Shown: positions 20,512-29,283 of the stretch, one piece after another | Numbering within the stretch: position 1 is the first letter of the stretch | How the letters are laid out: the number at the start of each line of letters is the position of its first letter | DNA from: Lentisphaeria bacterium | GTDB taxonomy: Bacteria; Verrucomicrobiota; Lentisphaeria; Victivallales; UBA1829 | Reading direction: 5' to 3' | DNA: 64,000 nucleotides | Assembly: GCA_017541665.1 (NCBI GenBank) | Contig: JAFXYP010000069.1 | Coordinates: 1-64,000, forward strand | Position numbers and translations under genes: made by a program | Notes under the pieces: model-generated | Database searches by the model: none | The model's input: only the letters and a program-made list of their open reading frames with translations | What the model was told of the DNA's origin: nothing

Positions 20512-21627
20512 TCAACGTTTCTCCAGAATGTCCGCGAAGACTTTCGCGCGCGAACAGAAATCTTCTTTGACGGCATATTCGAGCGTCCGGCGTTTCAGTT
20601 CGTCCAGGCGCGGGATCATGTCCGACAGCATTTCGGCCAGCTTGTCCTGCCGGAACGGGCTTTCCAGCACGGTTCCCGTGGCTTTCTGCACGTATGGCGC
20701 GAATCCGCAGATGTCCGTGGTAAGGACGGGCAGCCCCGCTGCCAGCGCCTCGATCAGCGCCGAACCCGCGGACTCGTTGCGGGCAGGGTGCAGGAAGAGG
20801 TCGGCGCCGAGCATGTGATCGCGTACGCCGTCGGTCTGTCCGAAGAGGATCGACTGTTCGGCGAGGCCGGCTTCGGCGAGGCTTGTCCGGATCTCGTCCG
20901 GGAGCCTGCCGACGAACCAGAGACGGAGTTTTTTCTTCCGTTCGTCGGGCAGGGCGGCGACGGCGGTGATGGCGCGGTCGGTCCCCTTGTTGTAGATGCT
21001 GTTCGAAACGATGAGGATGACCGTGTGCTCCGGCAGGGCCTGGTTCGAACTGCGGATGCCGGCGCGGATGGCCTCCGCTTCCGGCTCCGGCGGACGCCTG
21101 CATGCCGGATCCATGCCCGGCGGCAGCAGGAACATCCGGTCCGGCTCCGTGCCGTATGCGGCGGCGTAGTCGTCCATCTGGGCCCGGGCGATGCATGCGA
21201 TGCGCGTGCGGGACGGCGGCGCTACGACGGCCTGTTCCTGCCGCAGGAACGCGGCGTAGCGGGGGTTGAACCGCAGGGCGAACGCCGAGTGAATTTTTGA
21301 CCAGTAGACCTTCATGCAGACGTCGGCGGCGAAATAGAAATCCGCGCCCGGAATGCGGCTCATCGCCACAGAGACGTCGAAGTCGTGCCGTTCCAGGCGG
21401 GCGCGGAATGCCGCGGCGAATTTCGCCATGTTCGCATGGTTGGAACGCAGTTTCGAAGCGGGGACGAGCTCGAGCGAGGTCCCGGCGGGCGGTTCCGGGC
21501 CGTCCCAGGCTGTCGTGAAGACAACGACCCCGTGTCCGCGTCCGGCGAGCTCCTGAATGAGGCGCAGCGTGTCGCGCTGCAGGCCTCCGAACGGATTGTA
21601 TTTGTAGATCGCGAGCAGGAATTTCAT
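20512..21627 (-). CDS. GT4 glycosyltransferase, WaaG-like (LPS core)
   Basis: 371 residues beginning MKFLLAIYKYNPFGGLQRD, the start pattern of WaaG (LPS core glucosyltransferase I). It has a GT-B fold, with VILIVSNSIYNKGTDRAI at the domain junction and the donor-site motif ARNESAGSALIEALAAGLPVL. A role in adding a hexose to an inner-core or other surface acceptor is inferred. The start overlaps the mutY stop by 4 bases; a longer frame to 22152 is antisense to mutY and rejected. Last gene of the minus-strand set 26.0-20.5 kb. Confidence 0.85.
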   Translation of the reverse strand: MKFLLAIYKYNPFGGLQRDTLRLIQELAGRGHGVVVFTTAWDGPEPPAGTSLELVPASKLRSNHANMAKFAAAFRARLERHDFDVSVAMSRIPGADFYFAADVCMKVYWSKIHSAFALRFNPRYAAFLRQEQAVVAPPSRTRIACIARAQMDDYAAAYGTEPDRMFLLPPGMDPACRRPPEPEAEAIRAGIRSSNQALPEHTVILIVSNSIYNKGTDRAITAVAALPDERKKKLRLWFVGRLPDEIRTSLAEAGLAEQSILFGQTDGVRDHMLGADLFLHPARNESAGSALIEALAAGLPVLTTDICGFAPYVQKATGTVLESPFRQDKLAEMLSDMIPRLDELKRRTLEYAVKEDFCSRAKVFADILEKR

Positions 21628-22697
21628 GGTTTGCCTCCGTGGAAGGGATCGGGGTCGAGGGCGAGTTCGAGCGCGGCTTTGAACGCGCTGGGAATGGCGG
21701 TCTTCGAGCGGAGGTCGGCGCGGGTGACCCATTCGAATCCGTCCGGCGGGCCGTCGGTTTCGGCGCAGTACAGCGTCATGTCCCATTCCACATGGCTGAA
21801 GACATGTCGCGCAGTGCCGGATTTTCGGATCCTGACGGCCCGGAAGGCTGTTTTCAGCGCGTTTGCGCCGGGACGCCCCTCCAGGTTGGGAAACTCGTAA
21901 AGCCCCGCCAGGAGCCCCGTTTCCGGCCTCCGTCGCACCGCGAAGCGTCCGGCCGCGTCCCGCAGGACGACCACCGCGAACTCCTTCACGGGCCGGGTCG
22001 CCTTTGCCTTGCGGACGGGGATCTCGTCCGTGAAGCCGTTCCGCGATGCCAGGCAGATGCCCGCGAGCGGACACTCCGAGCAGAGCGGTGCGCCGTTCGG
22101 CAGGCAGACCGTCGCGCCGAGTTCCATCAGGCTTTGCGTAAATTCGCTGCAATGTCCGGCGGGGTACACCTCCGCGAGTGCCGCGGTCAGCTCCTTGCGG
22201 AGTTTCGGCGCGTCGATATCCTCGCGGCTGGCGGCCAGGCGCGCCACGACGCGCAGGACGTTGCCGTCGACCGCCGGGAACGGCTTCCCGAACGCGATGG
22301 AGAGGATGGCGCCCGCGGTGTAGTCGCCGATGCCGGGCAGGGCGCGCACGGCGTCATAGCCGGACGGGAAGACGCCGCCGTGGTCCCGCATGATCTTCTT
22401 TGCCGCGGCCTGAAGGTTCCGGACGCGCCGGTAGTAGCCGAGCCCTTCCCAGAGCTTGAGCAGGTGCGCCTCGTCGACCTCCGCGAGCGCCGCGACGTCC
22501 GGGAGTTCGGACAGGAATCTGTCGTAATACGGCTTGACCGCCTCGACACGCGTCTGCTGGAGCATGATCTCGGAGATCCACACGCGGTAAGGCGTCGGGT
22601 CGTTGCGCCATTCCAGGTCGCGTTTCGCGCGGAGGAACCACGGCACGAGGAGCCCGGGCAGCTTTGCGAGGAGATCGGCGGGGAAGTGCTCGCTCAT
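21624..22697 (-). CDS. mutY: Adenine DNA glycosylase
   Basis: Removes adenine mispaired with 8-oxoguanine. The 357-residue protein has the catalytic glutamate in ISEIMLQQTR (E43), helix-hairpin-helix LPGIGDYTAGAI, catalytic aspartate in AVDGNVLRV, and a 4Fe-4S set written C-x7-C-x2-C-x5-C (CLPNGAPLCSECPLAGIC). The first spacing is one residue longer than in E. coli. A NUDIX-like C-terminal domain follows (FAVVVLRDAAGRFAVRRRPE). It overlaps the downstream and upstream genes by 4 bases each, suggesting tight coupling. Confidence 0.95.
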   Translation of the reverse strand: MSEHFPADLLAKLPGLLVPWFLRAKRDLEWRNDPTPYRVWISEIMLQQTRVEAVKPYYDRFLSELPDVAALAEVDEAHLLKLWEGLGYYRRVRNLQAAAKKIMRDHGGVFPSGYDAVRALPGIGDYTAGAILSIAFGKPFPAVDGNVLRVVARLAASREDIDAPKLRKELTAALAEVYPAGHCSEFTQSLMELGATVCLPNGAPLCSECPLAGICLASRNGFTDEIPVRKAKATRPVKEFAVVVLRDAAGRFAVRRRPETGLLAGLYEFPNLEGRPGANALKTAFRAVRIRKSGTARHVFSHVEWDMTLYCAETDGPPDGFEWVTRADLRSKTAIPSAFKAALELALDPDPFHGGKP

Positions 22698-23947
22698 GGC
22701 AGTTTCTCCGCGTAAAGGCATTTCAGGTAGTGCGACTCGGGAAACAGCGCGGGATGGTCGGGAGCATGTCCGGTGCGTGCAAGTTCGCGGACGTGCGCGT
22801 GGGCGAGGATGGCCGGGAAGAAATCGTCGGCGGAGACCCGGCTGGAGCACGACGCGAAAACGAGCGTGCCGCCCGGTTTGAGCAGGGAATCGGCAAGTCC
22901 GGCCAGCCGGGCGTAGGAATGCAGCGCGCGGTCGTGTTCGGCGGCGGATTTCGCGAAAGACGGCGGGTCCACGATCACGAGCCCGAAGCGGCGTTTCGCC
23001 CGCGCAAGGTCGCGCATGACCTCGAACGCGTCCCCGACGATGCCCTCGCGCGTGCAGCGGCGGACGTTCGGATGAGAACCGTTGAGCTCGAAATGGCGCG
23101 AGCATGCCGCGATGGCATGCTTGTCGGCGTCCACGTTGCACACGCTCGCCGCGCCGCCGCGCGCCGCATACAGCGAAAACCCGCCGGAAAACGAAAAGAC
23201 GTTCAGCACGTCGCGTCCGGCGGCCATCGTGCCGACGCGGGCGCGGTTGTCGCGCTGGTCGAGGAAGAACCCGGTCTTCTGCCCGCGGATTGCGTCCGCC
23301 TCGAATGTCAGGCCGTTTTCCTGAAAACGAACGGGATTGGAGAACGCCTCGGGTTTCGAGGTGAAAACGACCGCGGGTTCCGGGAAAAAGCGGCGGACGA
23401 ACGGGCTGTCCTCCAGCGTGCGGGAGAGGCGGACCACGCAGTGGATCAGCTCGGGATTTGCCGCGAAAAAGGCGTCGGCGATATTGCCCGTCCACGGCGC
23501 GAACGCCTCCGTGTAGAGCTTCACGACGAGCGTGTCGGCGTAGCGGTCCGCGACCAGACCGGGGAAGCCGTCGCTTTCGCCGTTTGCCAGGCGGAACGCC
23601 GTGGTCTCCGTGGAAATCGCGCCGGAACGGACGGCGGCGGCATCGCGGGCGAGTTCCGCGAAGAGTGCGGGACCGACCGGGGGCTGCGAGGCGTTTTTCT
23701 GCAGGATGCGCACGCGAAGCTGGGAATTCGGGTCGTAGAGGCCCGCGCCGAGGATCTTCTTCCCCTCGGGATCGTACAGCACGGCGACGTCGCCGGGCGC
23801 GGCGTCGGGCGGGGCTTTCTTCACGGAGTCCTCGAACAGCCACGGATGTCCTGCACGGACCGCGGGCACGGCCTTCTGCTTCACGCGCACGGCGATGCGG
23901 CGCGGCGCGGCCTGGCGGGGGAGTTCATCTGGAGAGCGGATGAGCAT
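22694..23947 (-). CDS. rlmI: 23S rRNA (cytosine-C5)-methyltransferase, RlmI-like
   Basis: 417 residues with an N-terminal PUA-like domain (RVKQKAVPAVRAGHPWLFED), a middle EEHEE-type region and a C-terminal Rossmann methyltransferase: VLNVFSFSGGFSLYAARGGA, SAM acidic residue in CNVDADKHAI, VIVDPPSFAKSAAE and the catalytic cysteine motif VFASCSSRV. This is the RlmI/COG1092 pattern for m5C modification of 23S rRNA (C1962 in E. coli). Overlaps mutY by 4 bases and lies 15 bp after another COG1092-type gene. Confidence 0.88.
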   Translation of the reverse strand: MLIRSPDELPRQAAPRRIAVRVKQKAVPAVRAGHPWLFEDSVKKAPPDAAPGDVAVLYDPEGKKILGAGLYDPNSQLRVRILQKNASQPPVGPALFAELARDAAAVRSGAISTETTAFRLANGESDGFPGLVADRYADTLVVKLYTEAFAPWTGNIADAFFAANPELIHCVVRLSRTLEDSPFVRRFFPEPAVVFTSKPEAFSNPVRFQENGLTFEADAIRGQKTGFFLDQRDNRARVGTMAAGRDVLNVFSFSGGFSLYAARGGAASVCNVDADKHAIAACSRHFELNGSHPNVRRCTREGIVGDAFEVMRDLARAKRRFGLVIVDPPSFAKSAAEHDRALHSYARLAGLADSLLKPGGTLVFASCSSRVSADDFFPAILAHAHVRELARTGHAPDHPALFPESHYLKCLYAEKLP

Positions 23948-23962
23948 GGCGGAAAAGGCGGT

Positions 23963-24838
23963 TCAGCTGCGGAGCCGCGCGTAGAGTCCGGCGGGGAGTG
24001 CACGGTCCGGTGCGGAGGTCTCGGGAATGAGCATTTCGCCGGATTCGACCTGTCCGGCGAAGTCCGGGAACGCCTGTTTCAGCATGCGTCCGAGGGAGAA
24101 CGCGGAGAATCCGGGGGAGTGGCACGTGAGGAGGATGAAGAACCGTCCCGAGGTGTCGAGGATGGCGCGGACGGACGCGAGCAGGTCGGCGATGTCGGAT
24201 TCGATCTTCCACACCTGGCCCTGCGCGCCGCGCCCGAACGACGGCGGGTCGAGCACGATGCCGCGGTATTTGTGCCCGCGGCGCTGTTCGCGCGCGACGA
24301 ACTTCATGGCGTCGTCGCAGATCCAGCGGATCTTCCCCTTGAGGTCGGCGTTGAGCGCCTGGTTCCTGTTCGCCCAGTCGATGATGCCGCGCGAGGCGTC
24401 CAGGTGGCAGGCGTTGGCGCCGCCCTGCGCCATGGCGAACGTGGCGCCGCCGGAATAGGCGAAGAGGTTGAGCGTGTCGGAGCCCGCGGGCAGGAGCGCG
24501 GCGGATTCGCGGAGCCACGCCCAGTTCCCGATTTGCTCGGCGAAGAACCCGAGGTGGCCGAAATGGGTCGGCTTGACAAGAAAATTCACCTCGCCCCAGC
24601 GTACGATCCACTTGCCTTCATCCGGTTGTTTCTGACCGCGTTTCCAGGTCCACACACCGCCGCCCGCGCTCTGGCGTTCGAACACGGCGTCCGCGGCGTT
24701 CCATTCCTTTTCTGGCAGCGTGGGCCGCCAGAAGGCGTTGAGCGCGGGGCGAATGATGCGGTACGGGCCGACCTGTTCGAGTTTGCGGCATGAGCCGGTG
24801 TCGAGGAGGAGATAGGGGAGGATCTTGGGATTGTTCAT
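23963..24838 (-). CDS. COG1092-type SAM-dependent methyltransferase
   Basis: 291 residues with a single Rossmann domain: FGHLGFFAEQIGNWAWLRE, LNLFAYSGGATFAMAQGGA (SAM loop), CHLDASRGIIDWANRN, IVLDPPSFGRGAQG and FFILLTCHSPGF. It lacks the PUA domain of its neighbour and has CHS rather than CSS in the last motif. Likely an RNA methyltransferase; target unknown. ATG 24838 is chosen since the frame upstream is antisense to the NagA-like gene. Located 14 bp after that gene. Confidence 0.8.
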   Translation of the reverse strand: MNNPKILPYLLLDTGSCRKLEQVGPYRIIRPALNAFWRPTLPEKEWNAADAVFERQSAGGGVWTWKRGQKQPDEGKWIVRWGEVNFLVKPTHFGHLGFFAEQIGNWAWLRESAALLPAGSDTLNLFAYSGGATFAMAQGGANACHLDASRGIIDWANRNQALNADLKGKIRWICDDAMKFVAREQRRGHKYRGIVLDPPSFGRGAQGQVWKIESDIADLLASVRAILDTSGRFFILLTCHSPGFSAFSLGRMLKQAFPDFAGQVESGEMLIPETSAPDRALPAGLYARLRS

Positions 24839-24852
24839 GGGGGCGTGCGAGT

Positions 24853-26022
24853 TCAGATGCCGGGGTTTTCGGAGTCGTAGATGATGTTGCCGCGCGAGAT
24901 GGTCATGCGGACGCGGTTGGTCCTGGAGTCGAGGATGGTGATGTCGGCGCGCTTGCCGGGCCGGAGTTCGCCGCGCATGATGAGGCCGAGGTCCTTGGCG
25001 GGGTTGGTGGAGATGCAGGCTGCGGCGAGGGATTCGTCCATGTTGCCGTAGCTGAGGAGGTGGAGCCAGGAGTTTTCGAGGGTCATGGTGGAGCCGGAGA
25101 TCACGCCGTCGCCCGTGCGGATGATCTCGGGCTGGGCGTCGGGTTCGCGGTTGTGCTCCAGGATGACGGCGTTGCTGATGACGACGATCTTGTCCGCGGG
25201 CTTGCAGCGGACGATCATGTTCACGATGGTCGGGTGGAGGTGGAGCCCGTCGACGATGATCTCGATGGTGACGCGGTCGTCGGTGAGCGCGATCGCGGTG
25301 AGCGAGGACGATCTGTGGTAGATGGCGGGCATGGCGTTGAAGATGTAGGTGCAGCGGTGCGCCCCGGCGTCGATGGCCTTCAGGGTCTCGGACTCGGTCG
25401 CGAGGCTGTGCCCCATGGACGGGATCACGCCGTATTCCAGCATGAGCTCGACCAGCTTCACCGCGTTCGGCATTTCGGGCGCGAACGTCATGACCTTGAT
25501 GCGGCCGCGCCCCGCCTCGAAAAGCTCCCGGGCGAACCCGAGGTCGACGGGCGAGATGTTCGAGGCGATCTGGTCGCCGCGTTTCTGCGGGTTGATGAAC
25601 GGCCCTTCGAGGTGCATGGCCTGCGGTTCGGCGTACCGGTAGCCGTGCTGGATGGAGGAGCAGATGGCGTCGACCTGGGCGATCATGGTCTCGCGGGGGA
25701 GCGAGACGATCGTGGGGAAGAACGTGGTGACGCCGTGGCGGGCGAGGATCCTGCTCATTTCCCGGATGGGGTCCTGTCCGTCGCTGAAATCGGGCATCAC
25801 GTTCGCCCCGAGGCCGTGGATGTGCGTGTCGATGAATCCGGGCAGGCCGTAGGTGTCCTTCAGCTTCACGACCTCGAGCCCGGGCTCGTCCAGCGAGAAT
25901 GCCGTTTCGCCGCCGATGGCGATGATGGTGTCCTTTTCGCACAGGATGCCGCAGCTTTCGATCCGCTCGTACGGGGTCAGGCAGTGGTCCAGCAGGAACA
26001 GGATTCGACGTTTTTTCTCCAT
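24853..26022 (-). CDS. NagA-like amidohydrolase with substituted active-site residues
   Basis: 389 residues, related throughout to N-acetylglucosamine-6-phosphate deacetylase: GFIDTHIHG (H67, H69), HLEGPFIN (E139), SMGHSLAT (H205), DGLHLHP (H261) and GVISGSTMT. Two positions that are essential in E. coli NagA differ: the metal ligand of THLYNAM is Tyr (TYIFNAM, Y226) and the catalytic Asp of VTDAT is Asn (VISNAV, N284). Normal deacetylase activity is therefore doubtful. ATG 26022 has GGAG 9 bases before it; the upstream in-frame ATG at 26064 lies within the promoter region. First gene of the minus-strand run down to 20.5 kb. Confidence 0.8.
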   Translation of the reverse strand: MEKKRRILFLLDHCLTPYERIESCGILCEKDTIIAIGGETAFSLDEPGLEVVKLKDTYGLPGFIDTHIHGLGANVMPDFSDGQDPIREMSRILARHGVTTFFPTIVSLPRETMIAQVDAICSSIQHGYRYAEPQAMHLEGPFINPQKRGDQIASNISPVDLGFARELFEAGRGRIKVMTFAPEMPNAVKLVELMLEYGVIPSMGHSLATESETLKAIDAGAHRCTYIFNAMPAIYHRSSSLTAIALTDDRVTIEIIVDGLHLHPTIVNMIVRCKPADKIVVISNAVILEHNREPDAQPEIIRTGDGVISGSTMTLENSWLHLLSYGNMDESLAAACISTNPAKDLGLIMRGELRPGKRADITILDSRTNRVRMTISRGNIIYDSENPGI

Positions 26023-26053
26023 AATAAAATACTCCGTGAAAAAAAGTGATACC

Positions 26054-26083
26054 ATAATATGCACCCGAAAAAATTTTTTTCAA
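26054..26083 (-). promoter_or_regulatory. Probable promoter of the NagA-like gene
   Basis: Minus strand: -35 TTGAAA (26078-26083), 18-bp spacer, -10 TATTAT (26054-26059), about 30 bases before the start codon. Confidence 0.5.
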
Positions 26084-26324
26084 CATGAAATCAACAGGAT
26101 ACGGCAAAAGTCCGAAAAATCCTTCGTTTTCGACTTGCTAAATCGGAAAAATGGTGCAAATTAAAGATAGCGTTCTTCGCGATTCCGGCTCCCGCAGCCC
26201 TCCAATCCCCCCGCATCGCTCCGGCGCGCATCCGCATGATGCCGCGCGGCGGTTCGGTATGGCTGGATGGTACGGCCGTCGGATCCGGGAAGGATGCCCG
26301 CACTGCGTTTCCGGCGCGGATGTC

Positions 26325-26640
26325 GACAGCGGATGTCAATAACTTGTCAACAACTTGTCAAGAGACTTGTATGTTGTTGATTTTCGCAGGGTTGTCAGGG
26401 CTTGAAAAATAGTGCGGAAAATTCGGAAAAACGGCTTGATTTTTCAAAAAGTCATGCTGCGATTCCGAATCATTGGAACGATACATCGCGCAAGCTCGAA
26501 ACGAGGTGCAAAATGATGCCGCGGTTTTCCCGCGGAACCCCTTTTGCGCCCGTGATTTGCGGGTTGTATTTCGTTCGGTCCGGACAGGTCTCCGGACGGC
26601 CTCCCGCAAAGGCTGTCCCCGGCATTGTCAACAAGTTTTG
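26325..26640. other. Gene-free region before dnaA with TTGTCAA-type repeats (possible origin or dnaA control region)
   Basis: 26084-26686 has no convincing gene. Between 26330 and 26395 the string TTGTCAACA or a close relative (GTCAATAAC, TTGTCAACAAC, TTGTCAAGAG, TTGTCAGGG) occurs four times, and TTGTCAACA occurs again near 26627. These differ from the DnaA-box consensus TTATNCACA at two or three places, but TTGTCMACA-like boxes occur in GC-rich genomes. The location beside dnaA and the AT-rich run 26060-26170 make an origin or autoregulatory region plausible, not proven. Confidence 0.35.
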
Positions 26641-26686
26641 AAAAAACAACCTTAAACGATACGACGAGAACGAATAGAGGAAGAAA

Positions 26687-28051
26687 ATGTCGAACGGAGA
26701 AAGCAACGCCTCCGAAGTATGGCAGTCAGTCGCAGGATATATCAGAACCAAGTCCGAGGACGTTTACAAGCAATGGTTCAAAAAGATGGTTCCGATCTCG
26801 GTCGATGAGAAGCAGATCGTGCTCGGCACGTCCGACAGCTTCTTCGCCACCTGGGTGCTGAACAACTGCGGGGACCTGCTCAACGAAGCGCTCGCCTCCG
26901 CCGGGTGCGCGGGACTCGAGGTCAAATTCGAGTACGGCTACGGCATCGATGAGACCGGCCTGGACGATGTCGATTCCCACACCCCGCCCGAGATCGACGA
27001 CGGCGGCAGCGATACGGTCAGCCCCGAGCTCGCCGACCTGATCCGCAAGCATTCGTTCGACAACTTCGTGGTCGGCGAGGAGAACCGCTACGCGTATTCC
27101 GCCGCGCTCGCCGCCGCCCAGAAGCCGGGCACGATCAACCCCCTGTACATCTACGGCGGATCCGGGATGGGCAAGACCCATCTTCTGCTCGCCGTGGCGC
27201 ACGAGGTGCAGGCCCACAATCCGAAGGCGCGCGTCCGCTACACTTCCTGCGAAAACTTCCTCAACGCGTTCCTCGATTCCCTCCGCACCAAGACCATGTA
27301 CGAGTTCCGCGAGACCTTCCGCAACGTGGATTACCTGCTCGTCGACGACGTCCACACGCTCGGCAACAAGACCAGCCTGCAGGAGGAGTTCTTCAACACG
27401 TTCAACACCCTCTACGGCCTCGGAAAGCAGATCATCCTCACCTCCGACAAACAGCCGTCCGAGATCCCCGGGCTTGAGGCGCGCCTCGTGTCCCGGTTCG
27501 TCTCCGGCGTGACCACGCAGATTACGCAGTCGTCGTTCGAGACGCGCCTCGCCATCCTGAAGCAGGAGCAGCAGTGCCTGCGCCTGAAGCTCAGCGACGA
27601 GGTCCTGACCTTCATCGCCGAACGCATCTCCTCGAACATCCGCCCGCTGAAGGGCGCCCTGATGAGCCTTTCCATGTACGCCGCCGCGATGAAGAAGGAG
27701 ATCGACCTGGAGACCGCGAAGGGCATCCTGTCCGACCAGCTCGAAAAGGAAGCCGAGTCCCGCACGATTTCCATCGAGGAGATCCAGAAGGCCGTCGCCG
27801 AGGTGTTTGGGATCCAGGTCTACGACCTCACGGGCCCGAAGAAGCCGAAAAACATCGCCGAGCCGCGCATGATCGCCATGTACCTGTCCCGCAAGCTCAC
27901 GTCCAAGTCGCACCAGGAGATCGGCCGCGCATTCGGCGGTCGCTCCCACGGCACCGTGATCCATGCGGTGAAGCAGGTCGAGGAGAATTCGCTGAAGGAC
28001 GAGGACCTGAAACGCGTCCTGAACCAGCTTCAGCGGAAGCTCCGCGGCTGA
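26687..28051 (+). CDS. dnaA: Chromosomal replication initiator protein DnaA
   Basis: Binds origin DnaA boxes and opens DNA for replication start. The 454-residue protein has an N-terminal domain I (WQSVAGYIRTKSEDVYKQWF), an acidic linker (near 90-115), the AAA+ domain with Walker A YGGSGMGKTHLL and Walker B YLLVDDVHTL, and the C-terminal DNA-binding domain ending in GGRSHGTVIHAVKQVE, where the family signature is GGRDHTTVLHA. AGAGGAAG precedes the ATG. dnaN does not follow; an Mrp-type ATPase gene does. Confidence 0.96.
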   Translation: MSNGESNASEVWQSVAGYIRTKSEDVYKQWFKKMVPISVDEKQIVLGTSDSFFATWVLNNCGDLLNEALASAGCAGLEVKFEYGYGIDETGLDDVDSHTPPEIDDGGSDTVSPELADLIRKHSFDNFVVGEENRYAYSAALAAAQKPGTINPLYIYGGSGMGKTHLLLAVAHEVQAHNPKARVRYTSCENFLNAFLDSLRTKTMYEFRETFRNVDYLLVDDVHTLGNKTSLQEEFFNTFNTLYGLGKQIILTSDKQPSEIPGLEARLVSRFVSGVTTQITQSSFETRLAILKQEQQCLRLKLSDEVLTFIAERISSNIRPLKGALMSLSMYAAAMKKEIDLETAKGILSDQLEKEAESRTISIEEIQKAVAEVFGIQVYDLTGPKKPKNIAEPRMIAMYLSRKLTSKSHQEIGRAFGGRSHGTVIHAVKQVEENSLKDEDLKRVLNQLQRKLRG

Positions 28052-28137
28052 CCTGCGGCGCATCGTCTTCCCGGTTCCGTCCGGCATACTTTTTCCCACT
28101 GCATAAAAACACTCTCAAAATCGGAAGGATTTTACCC

Positions 28138-28977
28138 ATGTCCGAAAACTGTTCCGGTTCCTGTTCCACCTGCGCCTCCGCGGGCTCCTGCGGCGAACGC
28201 AAACCCTCCCGTCTCGACAAGATCAAACACAAGATCATGGTGCTGTCCGGCAAGGGCGGCGTCGGCAAGAGCACGGTCGCGGCGTGCCTCGCGGTCGCAC
28301 TGGCGCGCGAAGGCATGAAAGTCGCCCTGCTCGATGTTGATTTCCACGGACCGAGCCAGCCGACGCTGTTCGGTGCGGCGGACCAGCGCATGGGCGGCAC
28401 CGATGCCGGACTCCAGCCGATGTCCATCGCGGGCGTCAAGCTCGTGTCCATCGGGTTCCTGCTCGAAAACCCGGATGACGCGGTCATCCTGCGCGGCCCG
28501 GCGAAGATCGGACTGCTCGGGCAGCTCTTCGAAGAAGTGGACTGGGGCGACGACCTGGACTACCTCATCCTCGACTTCCCGCCCGGAACCGGCGACGAAT
28601 CGCTTTCCGCCTGCCAGATGATCCAGGGCGACAAGGCCGCGATCGTGGTCACCACCCCGCAGGAAGTCTCCCTGGCGGACTGCCGCAAATGCATCAGCTT
28701 CTGCAACCGCCTGGACGTCCGCATCCTCGGCATCGTGGAGAACATGAGCGCCTACGTCTGCCCGGACTGCTCCGCGAAGCATGCGCTCTTCTCCTCCGGC
28801 GGCGGCGAAAAGCTCGCCGATCAGGAAGGTCTCGCACTTCTGGCGCAGATCCCGCTCGATCCGAAATTCCTGGCCGCCTGCGACGCCGGACGCCTCCCGC
28901 AGGGCTTCCTGGACTCCGAACCGGTTTCCTCCGAAGTCGCCGGCATCACGAAGGCCGCGCTGGCGATGAACAGCTGA
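28138..28977 (+). CDS. Mrp/NBP35-type P-loop ATPase (Fe-S cluster carrier)
   Basis: 279 residues: a cysteine-rich N-terminus (CSGSCSTCASAGSC), deviant Walker A LSGKGGVGKSTVA, DVDFHGPSQP, LDFPPGTGDE and a C-terminal CPDC pair. This is the Mrp/ApbC/NBP35 family that holds and transfers 4Fe-4S clusters. It lacks the N-terminal DUF59 domain of many bacterial Mrp proteins and instead has the NBP35-like cysteine leader. GGAAGGA precedes the ATG, 86 bp after dnaA. Confidence 0.88.
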   Translation: MSENCSGSCSTCASAGSCGERKPSRLDKIKHKIMVLSGKGGVGKSTVAACLAVALAREGMKVALLDVDFHGPSQPTLFGAADQRMGGTDAGLQPMSIAGVKLVSIGFLLENPDDAVILRGPAKIGLLGQLFEEVDWGDDLDYLILDFPPGTGDESLSACQMIQGDKAAIVVTTPQEVSLADCRKCISFCNRLDVRILGIVENMSAYVCPDCSAKHALFSSGGGEKLADQEGLALLAQIPLDPKFLAACDAGRLPQGFLDSEPVSSEVAGITKAALAMNS

Positions 28978-28994
28978 CGCGTTTCCGCGGTCCC

Positions 28995-29050
28995 GCTGCC
29001 GGAGGGGCAAAGCTTTTTGCTCGGACCGGCAGCGCCGCCTGTGCTTTTTT
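28995..29050 (+). terminator. Possible terminator after the Mrp gene
   Basis: 8-bp stem GCTGCCGG (28995-29002) / CCGGCAGC (29026-29033), with a T-run at 29045-29050. The spacing between stem and T-run is longer than usual. The rest of 28978-29206 shows no gene. Confidence 0.35.
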
Positions 29051-29206
29051 CATGCGGATGCACCGGTGCCCGGCCTTTTTTCACCGGCCTTTTTCCCGCA
29101 TGTCCGGCGTCCCCGGAAAAACGCCCGGAATACGCCAAAAACGCCCTGAAACGCTTTAAAAGGGCGGTAAAAGGCAAAAAAAATGCGGGTTTTTCGCGAT
29201 ACCGGC

Positions 29207-29235
29207 TTGCATTTTCATGGAATTGAGGATATTTT
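29207..29235 (+). promoter_or_regulatory. Sigma70-type promoter of the PTS EIIA-like gene
   Basis: -35 TTGCAT (29207-29212), 17-bp spacer, -10 TATTTT (29230-29235), 48 bases before the start codon. Shares the extended TTGCATTTT with two other promoters here. Confidence 0.65.
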
Positions 29236-29283
29236 ATCCCGTTATCGGAATACACACCAATCTTTTATAGAAAGGCAAAAACT

